Shown here: positions 1-9,056 of the stretch, in pieces | Position numbering within the stretch: the stretch's first letter is position 1 | How the letters are laid out: the number at the start of each line of letters is the position of its first letter | DNA from: a virus | Direction: 5' to 3' (one strand) | Length of the DNA stretch: 56,620 nt | Virus record (IMG/VR): IMGVR_UViG_3300027754_000112 | Location: 1-56,620 of that record | Translations under genes and position numbers: made by a program | The notes under the pieces: generated by a model | The model's database searches: none | What the model was told of the DNA's origin: nothing | Seen by the model: only the letters and a program-made list of their open reading frames with translations

Positions 1-2
1 TA

Positions 3-2201
3 TTATTTTCCGACTATTTTAATGGAACATCTTCATATTCAATTTCTTCCAGTAATACATTGGTTTCAGTATCATCTTCTGTATCAAACAATGCATCTTT
101 TGCATTATCGTCTTCTATTTCCGATATCACATTATATGCAGCTAAAACGTCGTCTACAACGGCATTGGAATCTGATTCTTCCGATTATTCTTTTAAGTCG
201 TATTTATCTGAGACGTCTTCATATTTGAATTATCTCGGACAAGACAATGGAACGGTTGTAAGTTCAAGTTTTTCGGAAAGAGCATTATATACTCCTCTAG
301 CATTTGATATTTTGGATAAAGATAGTGCGGTCGTCGCTATCTCTCAAAAATCGGATTTTTCATTCAAATCCGACTACAGTCTTTCTGTTGTATCAGCATC
401 ACATGCTGAATCTGTGATATATGCTAACGGTTTGTTGAAACGTTTATTTTCTTCAGTAGAATTCTTTATTACAGTAGACACGGAGGGTTCAATAATCGTT
501 AATCCAACTTCTTGGAAAAATGTTGAAAATATTTCCGTAGATCCAGCTAATATTTCTAAATCAGGTGGACGCCAAGGAAACTCCTCACTTACGCCATTTA
601 TAATTTCATTTTTGGTAAAATACAGAAAACATCCTCCAGTATTAGATACTACTGTAAATGTATCAAATATATCTACTGTGGTTATATCTTCCTTAGAACT
701 TGCACAATCAAATCTTATTACAACTGGATGGCCAGGTGGAGGAAATGGTGCTCCTTTTTGGTATTCTAGTGCATATCCATGTGGATTGGATGGATTTGTA
801 ATAAAGGTAATTGCATACTCCTGGTATATCGAGGGTGAAAGCACGTTGACGAACCCGTGGCATCTTGATCTGTTTCGCACCACTTTAAATGGTGCGAGAA
901 TATCTGCCAATGCATTTTGTAATACCGATGATATTTTGGATTTTGGACCAAATTCTGATCTGACCCAAGAAAGAAAAAAACAACTACTACCAGATAGGAT
1001 AAGTATATCCGCACGGATGTCTTTTTCAAAATATAAATCGATAGACATCGGATCCGTTACGCGTGGTGATGTCAACAATAAAATAGTACTTGCAAATTTA
1101 TCGGAAGATACCGATAAGATTGTATCAATAGCATCAGATGAAAACGGCTTTAATATAGTATTATTTAAAACCGGAAATCTATTATACGTATATGAGGAAT
1201 CCGCTGACGTAGTATATAACCCAGTCACACCCGGTCGTACTTGTAATTGTTTATATTATGATCCTCTCAATGGTCAATATATAATCGGAAATTCCAGTGG
1301 AATTGCTTATATAAGTTCAAGTATGATTTCGGGCATGGAAGGTGTTCTTGCAGATGTAAGCACATGGAAATGGAAGCTTCCGGTCTGGACGAATAATACA
1401 TTCACAAATGATGAGCAGAAAAATGTAAAATCAATATGTAGTTTAACTGCGTCTAAATATATATTTATTACAGATAATTCGTTTACAATAAAAAACACGG
1501 GGACAACGTTAAATTCATCGGTATATATACTTCCAACTCTTGGTGCCACCGGCACTTTCTCGAAAACCCCAATATCTTCAACAACTAAACCTGAAATAAC
1601 TATAAAATTAAATAGTATAACTAGAGTAAATGACACGCATGCCATTGCAGTAGGAACATATGGAGTTATTTTATATATAACTTCTAGTAAAAATTCTAAC
1701 GACAGTATAGCATATAGAGTTGATGATGAACGAAGAACTGAAGTTGGAACGCCTTTATACAACTATGCAGATATAAAAAATTTAACCGATGTAAAAGTTT
1801 ATAAGGAAAAATACGTATATGTATGTGGATATGATCAATTCGATACCGCATGTATTTTATCTGCACCCATACCGACTGAAAATCCAGAAAATGCAAAAAA
1901 TTGGATATGGACTGGAAGTATGTTGCAAGCCAAGATCAGAGAAGTATCATTGACCGGTTCTTTAAATTCTATTTTTTTATATGAAGATGAGTTTCTATCA
2001 GTTGGATCGTCTAGTATATCGGATCTGAATGTAGTATACTCTCCAGAGAGAATCGGTGATAATATAAATTTTAATTTTACAGGAAGTAAAGATATCATAT
2101 ATATATCGTCGGGTTGGTTGGGGGACAGGTCATATTTGTTAGGGGGATCACGTAATAATACACCTATATTGGATATATATACCAACACTTTTCCTGGATA
2201 A
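3..2201 (+). CDS. Tail fibre/decoration protein with Ser-rich shaft and predicted beta-propeller (5' partial)
   Basis: The frame is open from the first bases of the window, so the true start lies upstream; the first possible internal start (TTG at 60) is not the real one. About 130 residues of Ser-rich repeats (S-S-x-S-x-S type) are followed by the module DNGTVVSSSFSE, which the next two genes share. The segment TSWKNVENISV is also shared. From about nt 1080 to the end, seven loose repeats of the form L-x-x-I...I-x-V-G-x-x-G-x-I appear (for example HAIAVGTYGVILYITSS). They resemble a Ycf48/BNR-like seven-bladed propeller. The gene ends two bases before the next start, so it is read in one operon with its paralogues. 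A role as a host-recognition fibre or decoration is inferred; no catalytic motif is visible. Confidence 0.7.
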   Translation, partial: LFSDYFNGTSSYSISSSNTLVSVSSSVSNNASFALSSSISDITLYAAKTSSTTALESDSSDYSFKSYLSETSSYLNYLGQDNGTVVSSSFSERALYTPLAFDILDKDSAVVAISQKSDFSFKSDYSLSVVSASHAESVIYANGLLKRLFSSVEFFITVDTEGSIIVNPTSWKNVENISVDPANISKSGGRQGNSSLTPFIISFLVKYRKHPPVLDTTVNVSNISTVVISSLELAQSNLITTGWPGGGNGAPFWYSSAYPCGLDGFVIKVIAYSWYIEGESTLTNPWHLDLFRTTLNGARISANAFCNTDDILDFGPNSDLTQERKKQLLPDRISISARMSFSKYKSIDIGSVTRGDVNNKIVLANLSEDTDKIVSIASDENGFNIVLFKTGNLLYVYEESADVVYNPVTPGRTCNCLYYDPLNGQYIIGNSSGIAYISSSMISGMEGVLADVSTWKWKLPVWTNNTFTNDEQKNVKSICSLTASKYIFITDNSFTIKNTGTTLNSSVYILPTLGATGTFSKTPISSTTKPEITIKLNSITRVNDTHAIAVGTYGVILYITSSKNSNDSIAYRVDDERRTEVGTPLYNYADIKNLTDVKVYKEKYVYVCGYDQFDTACILSAPIPTENPENAKNWIWTGSMLQAKIREVSLTGSLNSIFLYEDEFLSVGSSSISDLNVVYSPERIGDNINFNFTGSKDIIYISSGWLGDRSYLLGGSRNNTPILDIYTNTFPG

Positions 2202-2203
2202 TC

Positions 2204-3346
2204 ATGAATATTATAGATTTAAAAAAATTAAATAGTATAAGTATTTGCGATTCGGATTTATTTATAGTTCAAGACGATATAGCGTCTGAAACTAAAGCAT
2301 TATTATCTGGGGATTTAGCCAATTATATACTATCATCTTCTAATTTATATAATTCGTTAAAAACCGGATCGTTTAGTGGGAGTTTTTATGGAACTTTACA
2401 CGGAACATCACTTACATCTTCCAATTCAAAATATTCTGTATATTCTGAGGATTCAAATGTATTAAATTATCCAAATAAATCTACGTCATCATTTTCAATT
2501 GAAACTTCGTCTTCATTGCGATCATCAAATTCAATTAATTCGTTGACATCTTCATATGCGTCTTCTTCAAAAAATAGTATATCGGCGTCATATGTAAATA
2601 CATATTTGGTATCAAATTCTGAAAATTCTTTTACATCATCGGTTGCGTCAGCTTCATTATATTCAAATGCATCAGATTATATTATTTATGACGGAAAAGA
2701 CAATGGAAAAGTATACAAGTCAATATTTTCAGAATATTCTCCATCCGTCAGTATTGCAAAAACATTGTCTGTAAACAATAATTCTATGGTTTCGTATTCA
2801 CTTACATCATCAATATCGGATGTATCAAATACCGCCGATTATATTGAATTTGTTAAAAAAGCAAAATATTCAGACAGTGTTTTCCAAGCAGACAATTCAA
2901 TTTTTTCTTATTGTAATTTTGATGTTTTCACGGAGGGACTTAAGTATACATTTGCAGTAAATAATTGGAAAAATTTAAAAGATCCAGGAATAGGAATTGG
3001 AGCTGGATTAAACAATAAAAATTTAATAATATTAACAGGATCTTTTGATACACCTTCTGCACACGAATTTTCTACGGTATGTTGTGATATTAATGTGAAT
3101 TTTATTCCAACGGGCATAATAGATTATCATTTTGATTCATATTCATTTCCAATAGATAAGACAGGATTTGCAGTGGCATTAAGAGTTAAAAAAATAATAT
3201 ATCATGGTGATCCTTATATACATCAGTTTATAAATAACGCAAATATTTCGGTTGTATGTTATGCTCCTTTAAATAATTATCCAAAAGAAAGACCAGGAAT
3301 TGAAATATCAAACAATTTGATATCAAATTGTGATAAAATCGGATAA
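2204..3346 (+). CDS. Tail fibre-like protein, paralogue 2 of a tandem family
   Basis: This 380-residue protein begins with LKKLNSISICDSDLFIVQDD followed by ETKALLSGDL. That N-terminal head recurs in the next two genes and is the likely virion-attachment part. Next come GSFSGSFYGTLHG, about 100 residues of Ser-rich shaft, the module DNGKVYKSIFSE, and a conserved step around FTEGLKYTFAVNNWKNL. The C-terminal 130 residues are unique and probably form a small beta-sandwich tip (HEFSTVCCDINVNFIPTG). The start at 2204 follows the previous stop by two bases and has no Shine-Dalgarno sequence. The function, a receptor-binding or decoration fibre, is inferred from architecture and position. Confidence 0.65.
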   Translation: MNIIDLKKLNSISICDSDLFIVQDDIASETKALLSGDLANYILSSSNLYNSLKTGSFSGSFYGTLHGTSLTSSNSKYSVYSEDSNVLNYPNKSTSSFSIETSSSLRSSNSINSLTSSYASSSKNSISASYVNTYLVSNSENSFTSSVASASLYSNASDYIIYDGKDNGKVYKSIFSEYSPSVSIAKTLSVNNNSMVSYSLTSSISDVSNTADYIEFVKKAKYSDSVFQADNSIFSYCNFDVFTEGLKYTFAVNNWKNLKDPGIGIGAGLNNKNLIILTGSFDTPSAHEFSTVCCDINVNFIPTGIIDYHFDSYSFPIDKTGFAVALRVKKIIYHGDPYIHQFINNANISVVCYAPLNNYPKERPGIEISNNLISNCDKIG

Positions 3347-3353
3347 AATTCAT

Positions 3354-4820
3354 ATGTCATATCAAGCTACAAATTTAAAAAAATTAAAAATCGCTCAAAT
3401 AACTGGTAGCGATTTGATAATTGTTACAGACATAACAAGCAGTAATGAATTGCCAGAAACAAAAACAATCAAGTTGCAAGAACTGAAAAATTATTCAACG
3501 TCTTCGTCAAATATAAATTCCACTTTTAGAACAGGTTCATATGGCATCAATTTTTATGGAACATTGACGGGCTTTTCAGATACGTCATCATATTCGGTTA
3601 CAAGTAGTATATCAAATTATACCGATTATTTAATATATCCAAATTCATCTACATCTTCCGTTTCTATACGATCCGATTATGCAAACAATTCATTAAATTC
3701 TGATTACTCAATAAGTGCTTCTGTTTCCGATTATTCCGGATTATCTGTTTCCGCTTCTAATATTGTATTACAAGATACCAGTATAGATACGGTAAATAAG
3801 TCGGATAAATCTCTGTTTTCGGAAAGTTCAACTACATCAAGTTTATCAGAAAAAACCAGATATATTCCGTTTATTAAAGGTATAGATAACGGAACCGTTT
3901 ACCATTCATTACATAGTGATAAATCTGCATATGCTGATGTTGCATTAGAGATTGACTCATCGACTACGAATGTTGATGGCGAACTCGTGGTCGATGGCAG
4001 ACAAACAATAATGACACGGTCAATAAAATCCCTAAAATCAAAACACGCAATAAGCGCATCAAATGCGAATGAGGACATTATCGCGGAGTATGCAAAATCA
4101 GCCGACTTTGCAGACCTAGATGCAAGCGGAGAAACTTTCGCTTATATTACGTTTGTTATATCAGGTGATTCACCGGATATAACTAAATTAAACGTAGATC
4201 CTAAAGTTTGGCGTAATATAAATAATATAAAAGTATCTGCAGTTGAAACGAGCTTTATAAGCGGACTGGAAATTTCTATACACTATCAAGATCCCATTCC
4301 ACCTGGATATTATGCTACTGTAAAAGCCAATGTTTCTCCGATAAGCAATGGGTATGAAGTGAACAAGAGAATTTCTGACAAAATTTCTGACCATTTAGAC
4401 TATTTAGTTGAGAAGCAATTGGGACACACAAGCATGGTAAATTGTTGGGGATCCAGTTGTTCGTCTACTAATGGAAAAATTTCGTTATACATAAAATGGC
4501 TGGGGAGTAAAAAGAATACAAAGTGGCGTAAAGAGCCGATTTACGTATCTGTGGGGGCGGGCGCAGTATACGTAGGCGCCGGCTTGGGCGGTTTGGTCGC
4601 CTTAGCTCCAATCCCAATTGTTATGGTTGCGGCGTTAGTAATCGGGGTTCTTATATCTTTATTCACCAAGAAGAAAAACCTTACTCAGCCTTGGGGATAT
4701 TCAAGTGTCCCTGAATTTTTAAAAAATTCAATATTTTCTTTCGTTGCAACAATATCCAAGACAGCAGATTCGGGATCGATTGATGCACAGGTTCCAACAA
4801 CTCTAAACGTCAAATGTTAA
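3354..4820 (+). CDS. Tail fibre-like protein, paralogue 3, with hydrophobic C-terminal segment
   Basis: I chose the ATG at 3354 (MSYQATNLKKL) over an in-frame GTG at 3330, because the conserved head begins just after it and the GTG overlaps the previous gene. The head (LKIAQITGSDLIIVTD, then ETKTIKLQEL), Ser-rich shaft, DNGTVYHSLHSD module and WRNINNIKV segment match the two upstream genes. The C-terminus differs. About residues 400-440 are Gly/Val/Ala-rich and hydrophobic (AVYVGAGLGGLVALAPIPIV, then VMVAALVIGVLISLF) and precede a Lys-rich KKKN. That would pass as a transmembrane hairpin, which is odd for a fibre. It could be a membrane-contact tip or a buried coiled core; which one is not known. 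Confidence 0.6.
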   Translation: MSYQATNLKKLKIAQITGSDLIIVTDITSSNELPETKTIKLQELKNYSTSSSNINSTFRTGSYGINFYGTLTGFSDTSSYSVTSSISNYTDYLIYPNSSTSSVSIRSDYANNSLNSDYSISASVSDYSGLSVSASNIVLQDTSIDTVNKSDKSLFSESSTTSSLSEKTRYIPFIKGIDNGTVYHSLHSDKSAYADVALEIDSSTTNVDGELVVDGRQTIMTRSIKSLKSKHAISASNANEDIIAEYAKSADFADLDASGETFAYITFVISGDSPDITKLNVDPKVWRNINNIKVSAVETSFISGLEISIHYQDPIPPGYYATVKANVSPISNGYEVNKRISDKISDHLDYLVEKQLGHTSMVNCWGSSCSSTNGKISLYIKWLGSKKNTKWRKEPIYVSVGAGAVYVGAGLGGLVALAPIPIVMVAALVIGVLISLFTKKKNLTQPWGYSSVPEFLKNSIFSFVATISKTADSGSIDAQVPTTLNVKC

Positions 4821-4852
4821 TGATTTTAAAACTTCAATGATATATATAGTAT

Positions 4853-6403
4853 ATGCCAAAAATAAGTGAATTAACACCGTATACAGGAACACTTGCTCCG
4901 GCGGACTTCTTTCCGTTGGTTCAGAGCGGTTCATTGAACGTCTTTAGAGCATCAGTTCAAAATTTAATAAGTTCAATTTCCACAGGTTCTTTTTCTGGAT
5001 CTTTTTCTGGATCTTTAAATGGAACATTCATTGGAAATATGACGGGTTCTGTTCTAGGAAACGTGAATAGTTCTTCATATTCTACTGTTGCGAAGGACTT
5101 ATTATATCCAAATTCATCTACGTCATCGTATTCTATTAAATCGTTGAATAGTGATAATTCAGATATATCAAGTTATGCGAATTCTTTGGTGTATCCAAAT
5201 TATTCGACCGCATCATATTCTATAATTTCACTGTTTAGTGATACATCAAGTTTGTCATCGAATTCAATAAATTCACTAACTAGTAGCTATTCTGTATATT
5301 CTGTATCAAGCGACAGTGCCGTATCAGCTATATCGTCAAATACAGCGATATCATCTGCATTTTGCACATTATCACAGAATTCATACAATTCAGATTTATC
5401 AATATCGTCATCATTTGCTAACACGTCATCTATATCATTCATTTCTATATACTCCAATGAATCATCGTTTGCAACGTCATCATTGACATCATCATTGAGT
5501 ATTACATCAAGTTATTCATTGAGTGCAATAAGTTCGGCATTTGCAATAACTTCTTCATTTTCGAACACTGCAAGTATTGCAAATGTTTCCGATACATCAA
5601 CATATGCATATACTTCAAGTTATAGTAATTATTCTGTAACTGCCGGAAGTTCCTCATATTCTTCTACTGCAAGTTATTTGGCAGTATTTACTCCTACAAA
5701 AACTGTAAAATTCTCTATTCCAGGTAAACATTCGTTTGTGTTGCGAAGTAATCAATTACAACAAAATGGAAATATTTATGGACCTGCTGTTTCTTCTTCG
5801 AATTTAATAAGAATAACATCAGTTGGTGCAGGTGGTGGCGGAGGTGGTGCAACATCAACTGGAATAAATGTTGGTGGTGCTGGCGGCGGTGGCGGTGCAT
5901 TTGCTCAGAGTTTTTATACAATTTCAGACATTTCATCGGACACAATTACCATTGTGGTTGGAGCTGGAGGAGCTGCTGGAACCGGTTCTTTGGGTGCGAG
6001 TGCTACATATGGAGGTGTGGGACAAACTGGTGGAGATTCCTATGTTTATGTCACTGCAAGTACATATATAGTTTATGCAGACGGTGGTTATGGTGCTGGA
6101 ACCGGTACAACTCCAAATAGCGGATCTGGTGGTCATGGCAATCTGTGTACCGGAAGTATAATATATGATGGCGGCGATGGATATACTTCTACGGATCAAT
6201 CTGGATCTGCTGGTGGCGATTGTTATGTTGGCGGTTGTGGTGGAATAAAAAATCCGTATGTATCTTCTAGTTTATCGTCATCTTGGTTTGGTTATGCCGG
6301 TGAATTCCCAGGCGGAGGTGGCGGAGGTGCGAGTTCATTTAGTTCTTCTTTTAGAGTGGATGGTGGTATCGGCGGAAATGGACAAGTTATCATTGAATGG
6401 TGA
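4853..6403 (+). CDS. Tail fibre with Ser-rich shaft and C-terminal glycine-rich domain
   Basis: The N-terminal head ISELTPYTGTLAPADFFPLV resembles the attachment heads of the preceding fibres. It is followed by GSFSGSFSGSLNGTF and roughly 220 residues of Ser-rich repeats. From about residue 280 to the end the protein is a glycine-rich domain with runs such as GAGGGGGGA, GGAGGGGGAF and GGGGGGASSF. This type of domain forms polyglycine-II sandwiches or collagen-like tips in T-even adhesins, where exposed loops set host range (family knowledge). A TATATATA box lies at 4841-4848, directly before the ATG. The same glycine-rich frame occurs in the 24711 gene, where its loop holds an RCC1 insert. 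The adhesin call is an inference. Confidence 0.65.
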   Translation: MPKISELTPYTGTLAPADFFPLVQSGSLNVFRASVQNLISSISTGSFSGSFSGSLNGTFIGNMTGSVLGNVNSSSYSTVAKDLLYPNSSTSSYSIKSLNSDNSDISSYANSLVYPNYSTASYSIISLFSDTSSLSSNSINSLTSSYSVYSVSSDSAVSAISSNTAISSAFCTLSQNSYNSDLSISSSFANTSSISFISIYSNESSFATSSLTSSLSITSSYSLSAISSAFAITSSFSNTASIANVSDTSTYAYTSSYSNYSVTAGSSSYSSTASYLAVFTPTKTVKFSIPGKHSFVLRSNQLQQNGNIYGPAVSSSNLIRITSVGAGGGGGGATSTGINVGGAGGGGGAFAQSFYTISDISSDTITIVVGAGGAAGTGSLGASATYGGVGQTGGDSYVYVTASTYIVYADGGYGAGTGTTPNSGSGGHGNLCTGSIIYDGGDGYTSTDQSGSAGGDCYVGGCGGIKNPYVSSSLSSSWFGYAGEFPGGGGGGASSFSSSFRVDGGIGGNGQVIIEW

Positions 6404-6433
6404 TTAAATAATATATTTGATTTTGCATTTCCT

Positions 6434-6510
6434 GATATGTATTAAAAAAGGTTAGTAGCTGTCCCATTGAAGCCTCCCTACGGCTTTAGACTGTGGGTTG
6501 TTAACTGGTC
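6434..6510 (+). promoter_or_regulatory. Leader element C: GATATGTAT box plus foldable RNA
   Basis: The 137-base gap before the 6541 gene holds the nonamer GATATGTAT (6434-6442). It is followed after 16 bases by CTGTCCCATTGAAGC (6459-6473), which matches leader D at 14 of 15 positions. Possible pairings are CTGTC 6459-6463 with GACTG 6489-6493 (one mismatch), AAGCC 6470-6474 with GGCTT 6482-6486, and the alternative CCCA 6463-6466 with TGGG 6494-6497. The last competes with or crosses the first. The element is non-coding in all frames as far as I can see. It is probably a 5' leader or a small RNA; its function is unknown. Confidence 0.55.
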
Positions 6511-6540
6511 ATACCAAAATAAATCAGAATTATTTAATTT

Positions 6541-7563
6541 GTGAATATAAAAAATATATTAACTTTTCAAAACTTAGTGTTTTTCTCTTCACTTGGGTTA
6601 TCCTTTTGTTCCGCATGTTATTCAATTGTGGGGATTTCATCGTTATTTGCGGGAGCGTGGTTTTCTATAGGTGTGATGGCTGGATTTCTGGAATTATCAA
6701 AAATTGTGGCATCTAGTTTCCTTTATCGTTATTGGAATAAATCTACATTTTTTCTCAAGTTTTATTTAATAATCTCGGTAGTTGTTTTGATGATTATAAC
6801 CAGTCTGGGAATATTTGGTTATTTAACAGGTGCATATCAACAATCTGCAATAGAAAATAAAATAACGCAAGACAAGATTACAAGTATTGAGGATCAAAAG
6901 AAATACTCGCAAGATAAAATTATAACATCAAAAAAACGAATTGAAAATATAACAGTATTACGTAACAGTCAAGAGTCACGTTTGAATGAAAGTATGACAA
7001 ACAGTTTAATTGCGAGAAATCCAATTCAATTGCGTCAAATACAAGAACAAACTTCGGATTTTATTGATCAAAGTCAACATGACAGTGAAAATGAAAATCA
7101 AAAAATTCAAAAGAGTATTGATGAACTTCAATCGTTTGACAAACAGATATCAGAGTTAAAAATACAAAGCGGAAGCAAGAAAGATTTTCAAACTTTCAAA
7201 TTTGTAGCCGATGAATTTGGGGTGGAAATTAACAAAGTGGTAAAGTGGTTTATTATTGTTATTATATCGGTATTTGATCCTCTGGCAATATGTTTGTTAT
7301 GGGCGTATAATACAACATTAACTCAAAAAACAGTGGTAAATAAAACCGAAAGTATAAATAAAATTGTTGGAGATGTAGAAAAAAAAACAACCGAAGAAGT
7401 TGAAAAAGAAACCATTTTTACGGAGATAATTAGAGAAGTTCCCGTTGAAAGAATAGTTGAAAAAGAAGTAATCAAAGAAGTTCCAGTTGAAAGAATAGTT
7501 GAAAAAGAAGTAATTAGAGAAGTTCACTCTCCACAACATAAAATGGGTTATTTTAGTTTTTAA
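6541..7563 (+). CDS. Membrane protein with coiled coil and VPVERIVEKEV repeats
   Basis: A stop codon lies at 6535-6537, so the GTG at 6541 is the furthest upstream start. It is preferred because it keeps two N-terminal hydrophobic segments. Segments near residues 10-35, 40-60, 70-98 and 232-256 look transmembrane. Residues about 100-215 between them are charged and Gln/Glu-rich, typical of a coiled coil. The C-terminus carries a tandem repeat (VPVERIVEKEV twice) and ends in a short aromatic tail. I do not recognise a family. The layout is of a bilayer-anchored protein with a long coiled coil; it could be a virion-associated or host-envelope protein. Leader C precedes it, and no Shine-Dalgarno sequence is present. 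Confidence 0.6.
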   Translation: MNIKNILTFQNLVFFSSLGLSFCSACYSIVGISSLFAGAWFSIGVMAGFLELSKIVASSFLYRYWNKSTFFLKFYLIISVVVLMIITSLGIFGYLTGAYQQSAIENKITQDKITSIEDQKKYSQDKIITSKKRIENITVLRNSQESRLNESMTNSLIARNPIQLRQIQEQTSDFIDQSQHDSENENQKIQKSIDELQSFDKQISELKIQSGSKKDFQTFKFVADEFGVEINKVVKWFIIVIISVFDPLAICLLWAYNTTLTQKTVVNKTESINKIVGDVEKKTTEEVEKETIFTEIIREVPVERIVEKEVIKEVPVERIVEKEVIREVHSPQHKMGYFSF

Positions 7564-7568
7564 ATTAA

Positions 7569-7594
7569 AATTAAAAAAATTTCACTTTTTAATT
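7569..7594 (+). terminator. Possible AT-only hairpin terminator
   Basis: AATTAAAAA (7569-7577) is the reverse complement of TTTTTAATT (7586-7594), with an 8-base loop and a T-rich tail after it. It follows the stop of the membrane-protein gene directly. All pairs are A-T, so the hairpin would be weak and may be chance in AT-rich DNA. Confidence 0.25.
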
Positions 7595-7644
7595 GATTTT
7601 TCCAATTTAACAACTATATTTAGATATCAGTTAAAATTATATAT

Positions 7645-7782
7645 ATGGAACAAACTGACATTAAAGAAGTTATAAAATTATTAAAGTCGTCTCAAAAATT
7701 AGAAGACTGGGAAATGGTCGATGAAGTTATTTTATACTTGTCCGATTATCTTGAAGACGTATGTGAAGCCGACGAGGAATAA
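7645..7782 (+). CDS. Small acidic protein (45 aa)
   Basis: The ATG at 7645 overlaps a TATATATATG run and opens a 45-codon frame ending at TAA 7780-7782. The product is acidic and helical in character (MEQTDIKEVIKLLKSSQKLE, ending DVCEADEE). It sits seven bases before the next start. The spacing, the coding-like amphipathic pattern and the lack of a competing frame support a real gene. The family and function are unknown. Confidence 0.55.
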   Translation: MEQTDIKEVIKLLKSSQKLEDWEMVDEVILYLSDYLEDVCEADEE

Positions 7783-7789
7783 ATAAACT

Positions 7790-8056
7790 ATGGTAATATC
7801 AGTAATTATATTAAGCGTTATATTGACGATATCAATTTGTATCAATGTGTATCTGGGTATGTCACTGGATCGTAATTTTGGAAAAATAGACACCTTGGAG
7901 AGATGGATATTAGAATTTCGTAGTGATGTAGATGTTACGCATAACAAGTTAAAAGAAATAGACGACAAACAAATGTTTCAGAAGGATGATGACGTGGGTT
8001 TTGTGTTCGCAGAAATTATAAAGTTGATTGAAAAACTTAACAAAAGGATCGAATGA
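7790..8056 (+). CDS. Small membrane-anchored protein
   Basis: This 88-residue protein has one N-terminal hydrophobic helix (residues 2-24, ILSVILTISICINVYLGM). A charged, probably coiled-coil region of about 60 residues ends in LIEKLNKRIE. The layout suggests a single-pass protein with its coiled coil in the cytoplasm or periplasm. It overlaps the next gene by four bases (ATGA), so the two are translationally coupled. Small anchored coiled-coil proteins are common in T4-like genomes and mostly unassigned; I cannot name a function. Confidence 0.6.
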   Translation: MVISVIILSVILTISICINVYLGMSLDRNFGKIDTLERWILEFRSDVDVTHNKLKEIDDKQMFQKDDDVGFVFAEIIKLIEKLNKRIE

Positions 8057-9021
8057 AAAAAGGAAAAAATAAAAAAATATTAAAGTTTACCAATTCAACC
8101 GTTAAAAATCCGAAGATTCCAACTAAACGGACAAGTTCTCCAAAATTTAATGGTGTTGGAATTTTAAAAAAGAAAAATATTGTTTCAAAAGAAAAGACAA
8201 AAAATAAATCTAAATTAGATAAGTCTAAAAAGATTAAGCTTGCAAAAAAACCAATCATAATCGTTCCAGAAGAAGTTGCGTCTAAAATAATCGTCCCGGA
8301 AGAAGTTGCGTCTAAAAAGTCTAAAAAAACTTCTACTAATAAAATGTATTTTACGGAAGAAACCGAACGAAATATTATTTTATATAACAAAGAAGAAAGT
8401 CAAGATGTTCGCAATGACATATATAACAATGGTATTAGACATGCATTTGATAAATTGGTAGAAAACATTTTCAATACATTTAAGTTTATATATTTTGATA
8501 ATAGTCCATCTGAAATCAAAAAGGAAACAGTTACACATTTGGTATCAAACATGCACAAGTTTGAAGAGGGTAAAGGAAAGGCATTTAGTTATTTTAGTAT
8601 AGTAGCGAAAAATTATCTGATTCTTCATAACAACGGCAATTATAAGAGATTTAATCAACATATAAGTATTTCCGAAACTCCAGATGGAACTACAATATGT
8701 TTACAATCAGAAGATGCATATCACAAAAATATCGAATTATCTGAATTTATGAAATTGATGATTGAATATTGGGAAAGGAATGTTACTAAAATCTTTACAA
8801 AAGAAAGAGATCTTAATATTGCAAATGCCGTTATTGAATTATTCAGAAACGGAAGTCGTATAGAATCATTTAATAAAAAATCTCTATATCTAAATATCAG
8901 AGAGATTTCATCTTGTAAGACACAACAGATTACGAAGGTTATAAATAAAATGAAACAGTATCAATCTATTATAGCCAAAGCATATCTGAATCGCGGTAAT
9001 CTACAACCAGGAACTTATTAA
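8053..9021 (+). CDS. gp55: Late-transcription sigma factor, gp55-like
   Basis: The core from about residue 125 matches the layout of T4-type gp55, the sigma-like subunit that directs host RNA polymerase to TATAAATA late promoters. The first helical block (NNGIRHAFDKLVENIFNTFK) is followed by SNMHKFEEGKGKAFSYFSIV and AKNYLILHN, equivalent to the H-N-F-D...A-Y-I-T...F-N-A-F segment of gp55. The C-terminal block SFNKKSLYLNIREISSCKTQ fits the longer gp55 versions of large phages. The first 110 residues are an extra Lys-rich tail containing a perfect tandem duplication of IIVPEEVASK (30-bp repeat near 8256-8315). Exact TATAAATA sites in the window agree with the role. The family is assigned by pattern, not alignment. 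Confidence 0.72.
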   Translation: MKKGKNKKILKFTNSTVKNPKIPTKRTSSPKFNGVGILKKKNIVSKEKTKNKSKLDKSKKIKLAKKPIIIVPEEVASKIIVPEEVASKKSKKTSTNKMYFTEETERNIILYNKEESQDVRNDIYNNGIRHAFDKLVENIFNTFKFIYFDNSPSEIKKETVTHLVSNMHKFEEGKGKAFSYFSIVAKNYLILHNNGNYKRFNQHISISETPDGTTICLQSEDAYHKNIELSEFMKLMIEYWERNVTKIFTKERDLNIANAVIELFRNGSRIESFNKKSLYLNIREISSCKTQQITKVINKMKQYQSIIAKAYLNRGNLQPGTY

Positions 9022-9056
9022 CAAAAACACAATCTGTTTCATATATATATAGGTAT

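Noticed and set aside
374-1228. A 284-codon open frame on the minus strand inside the first gene
   Set aside because: It is complementary to the Ser-rich propeller gene; its product has no coherent motif, and the plus frame explains the region.
4980-5660. Ser-rich repeats as a CRISPR-like or DNA-level tandem array
   Set aside because: The periodicity is at protein level with varied codons (TCA, TCT, AGT), without constant repeats and spacers.
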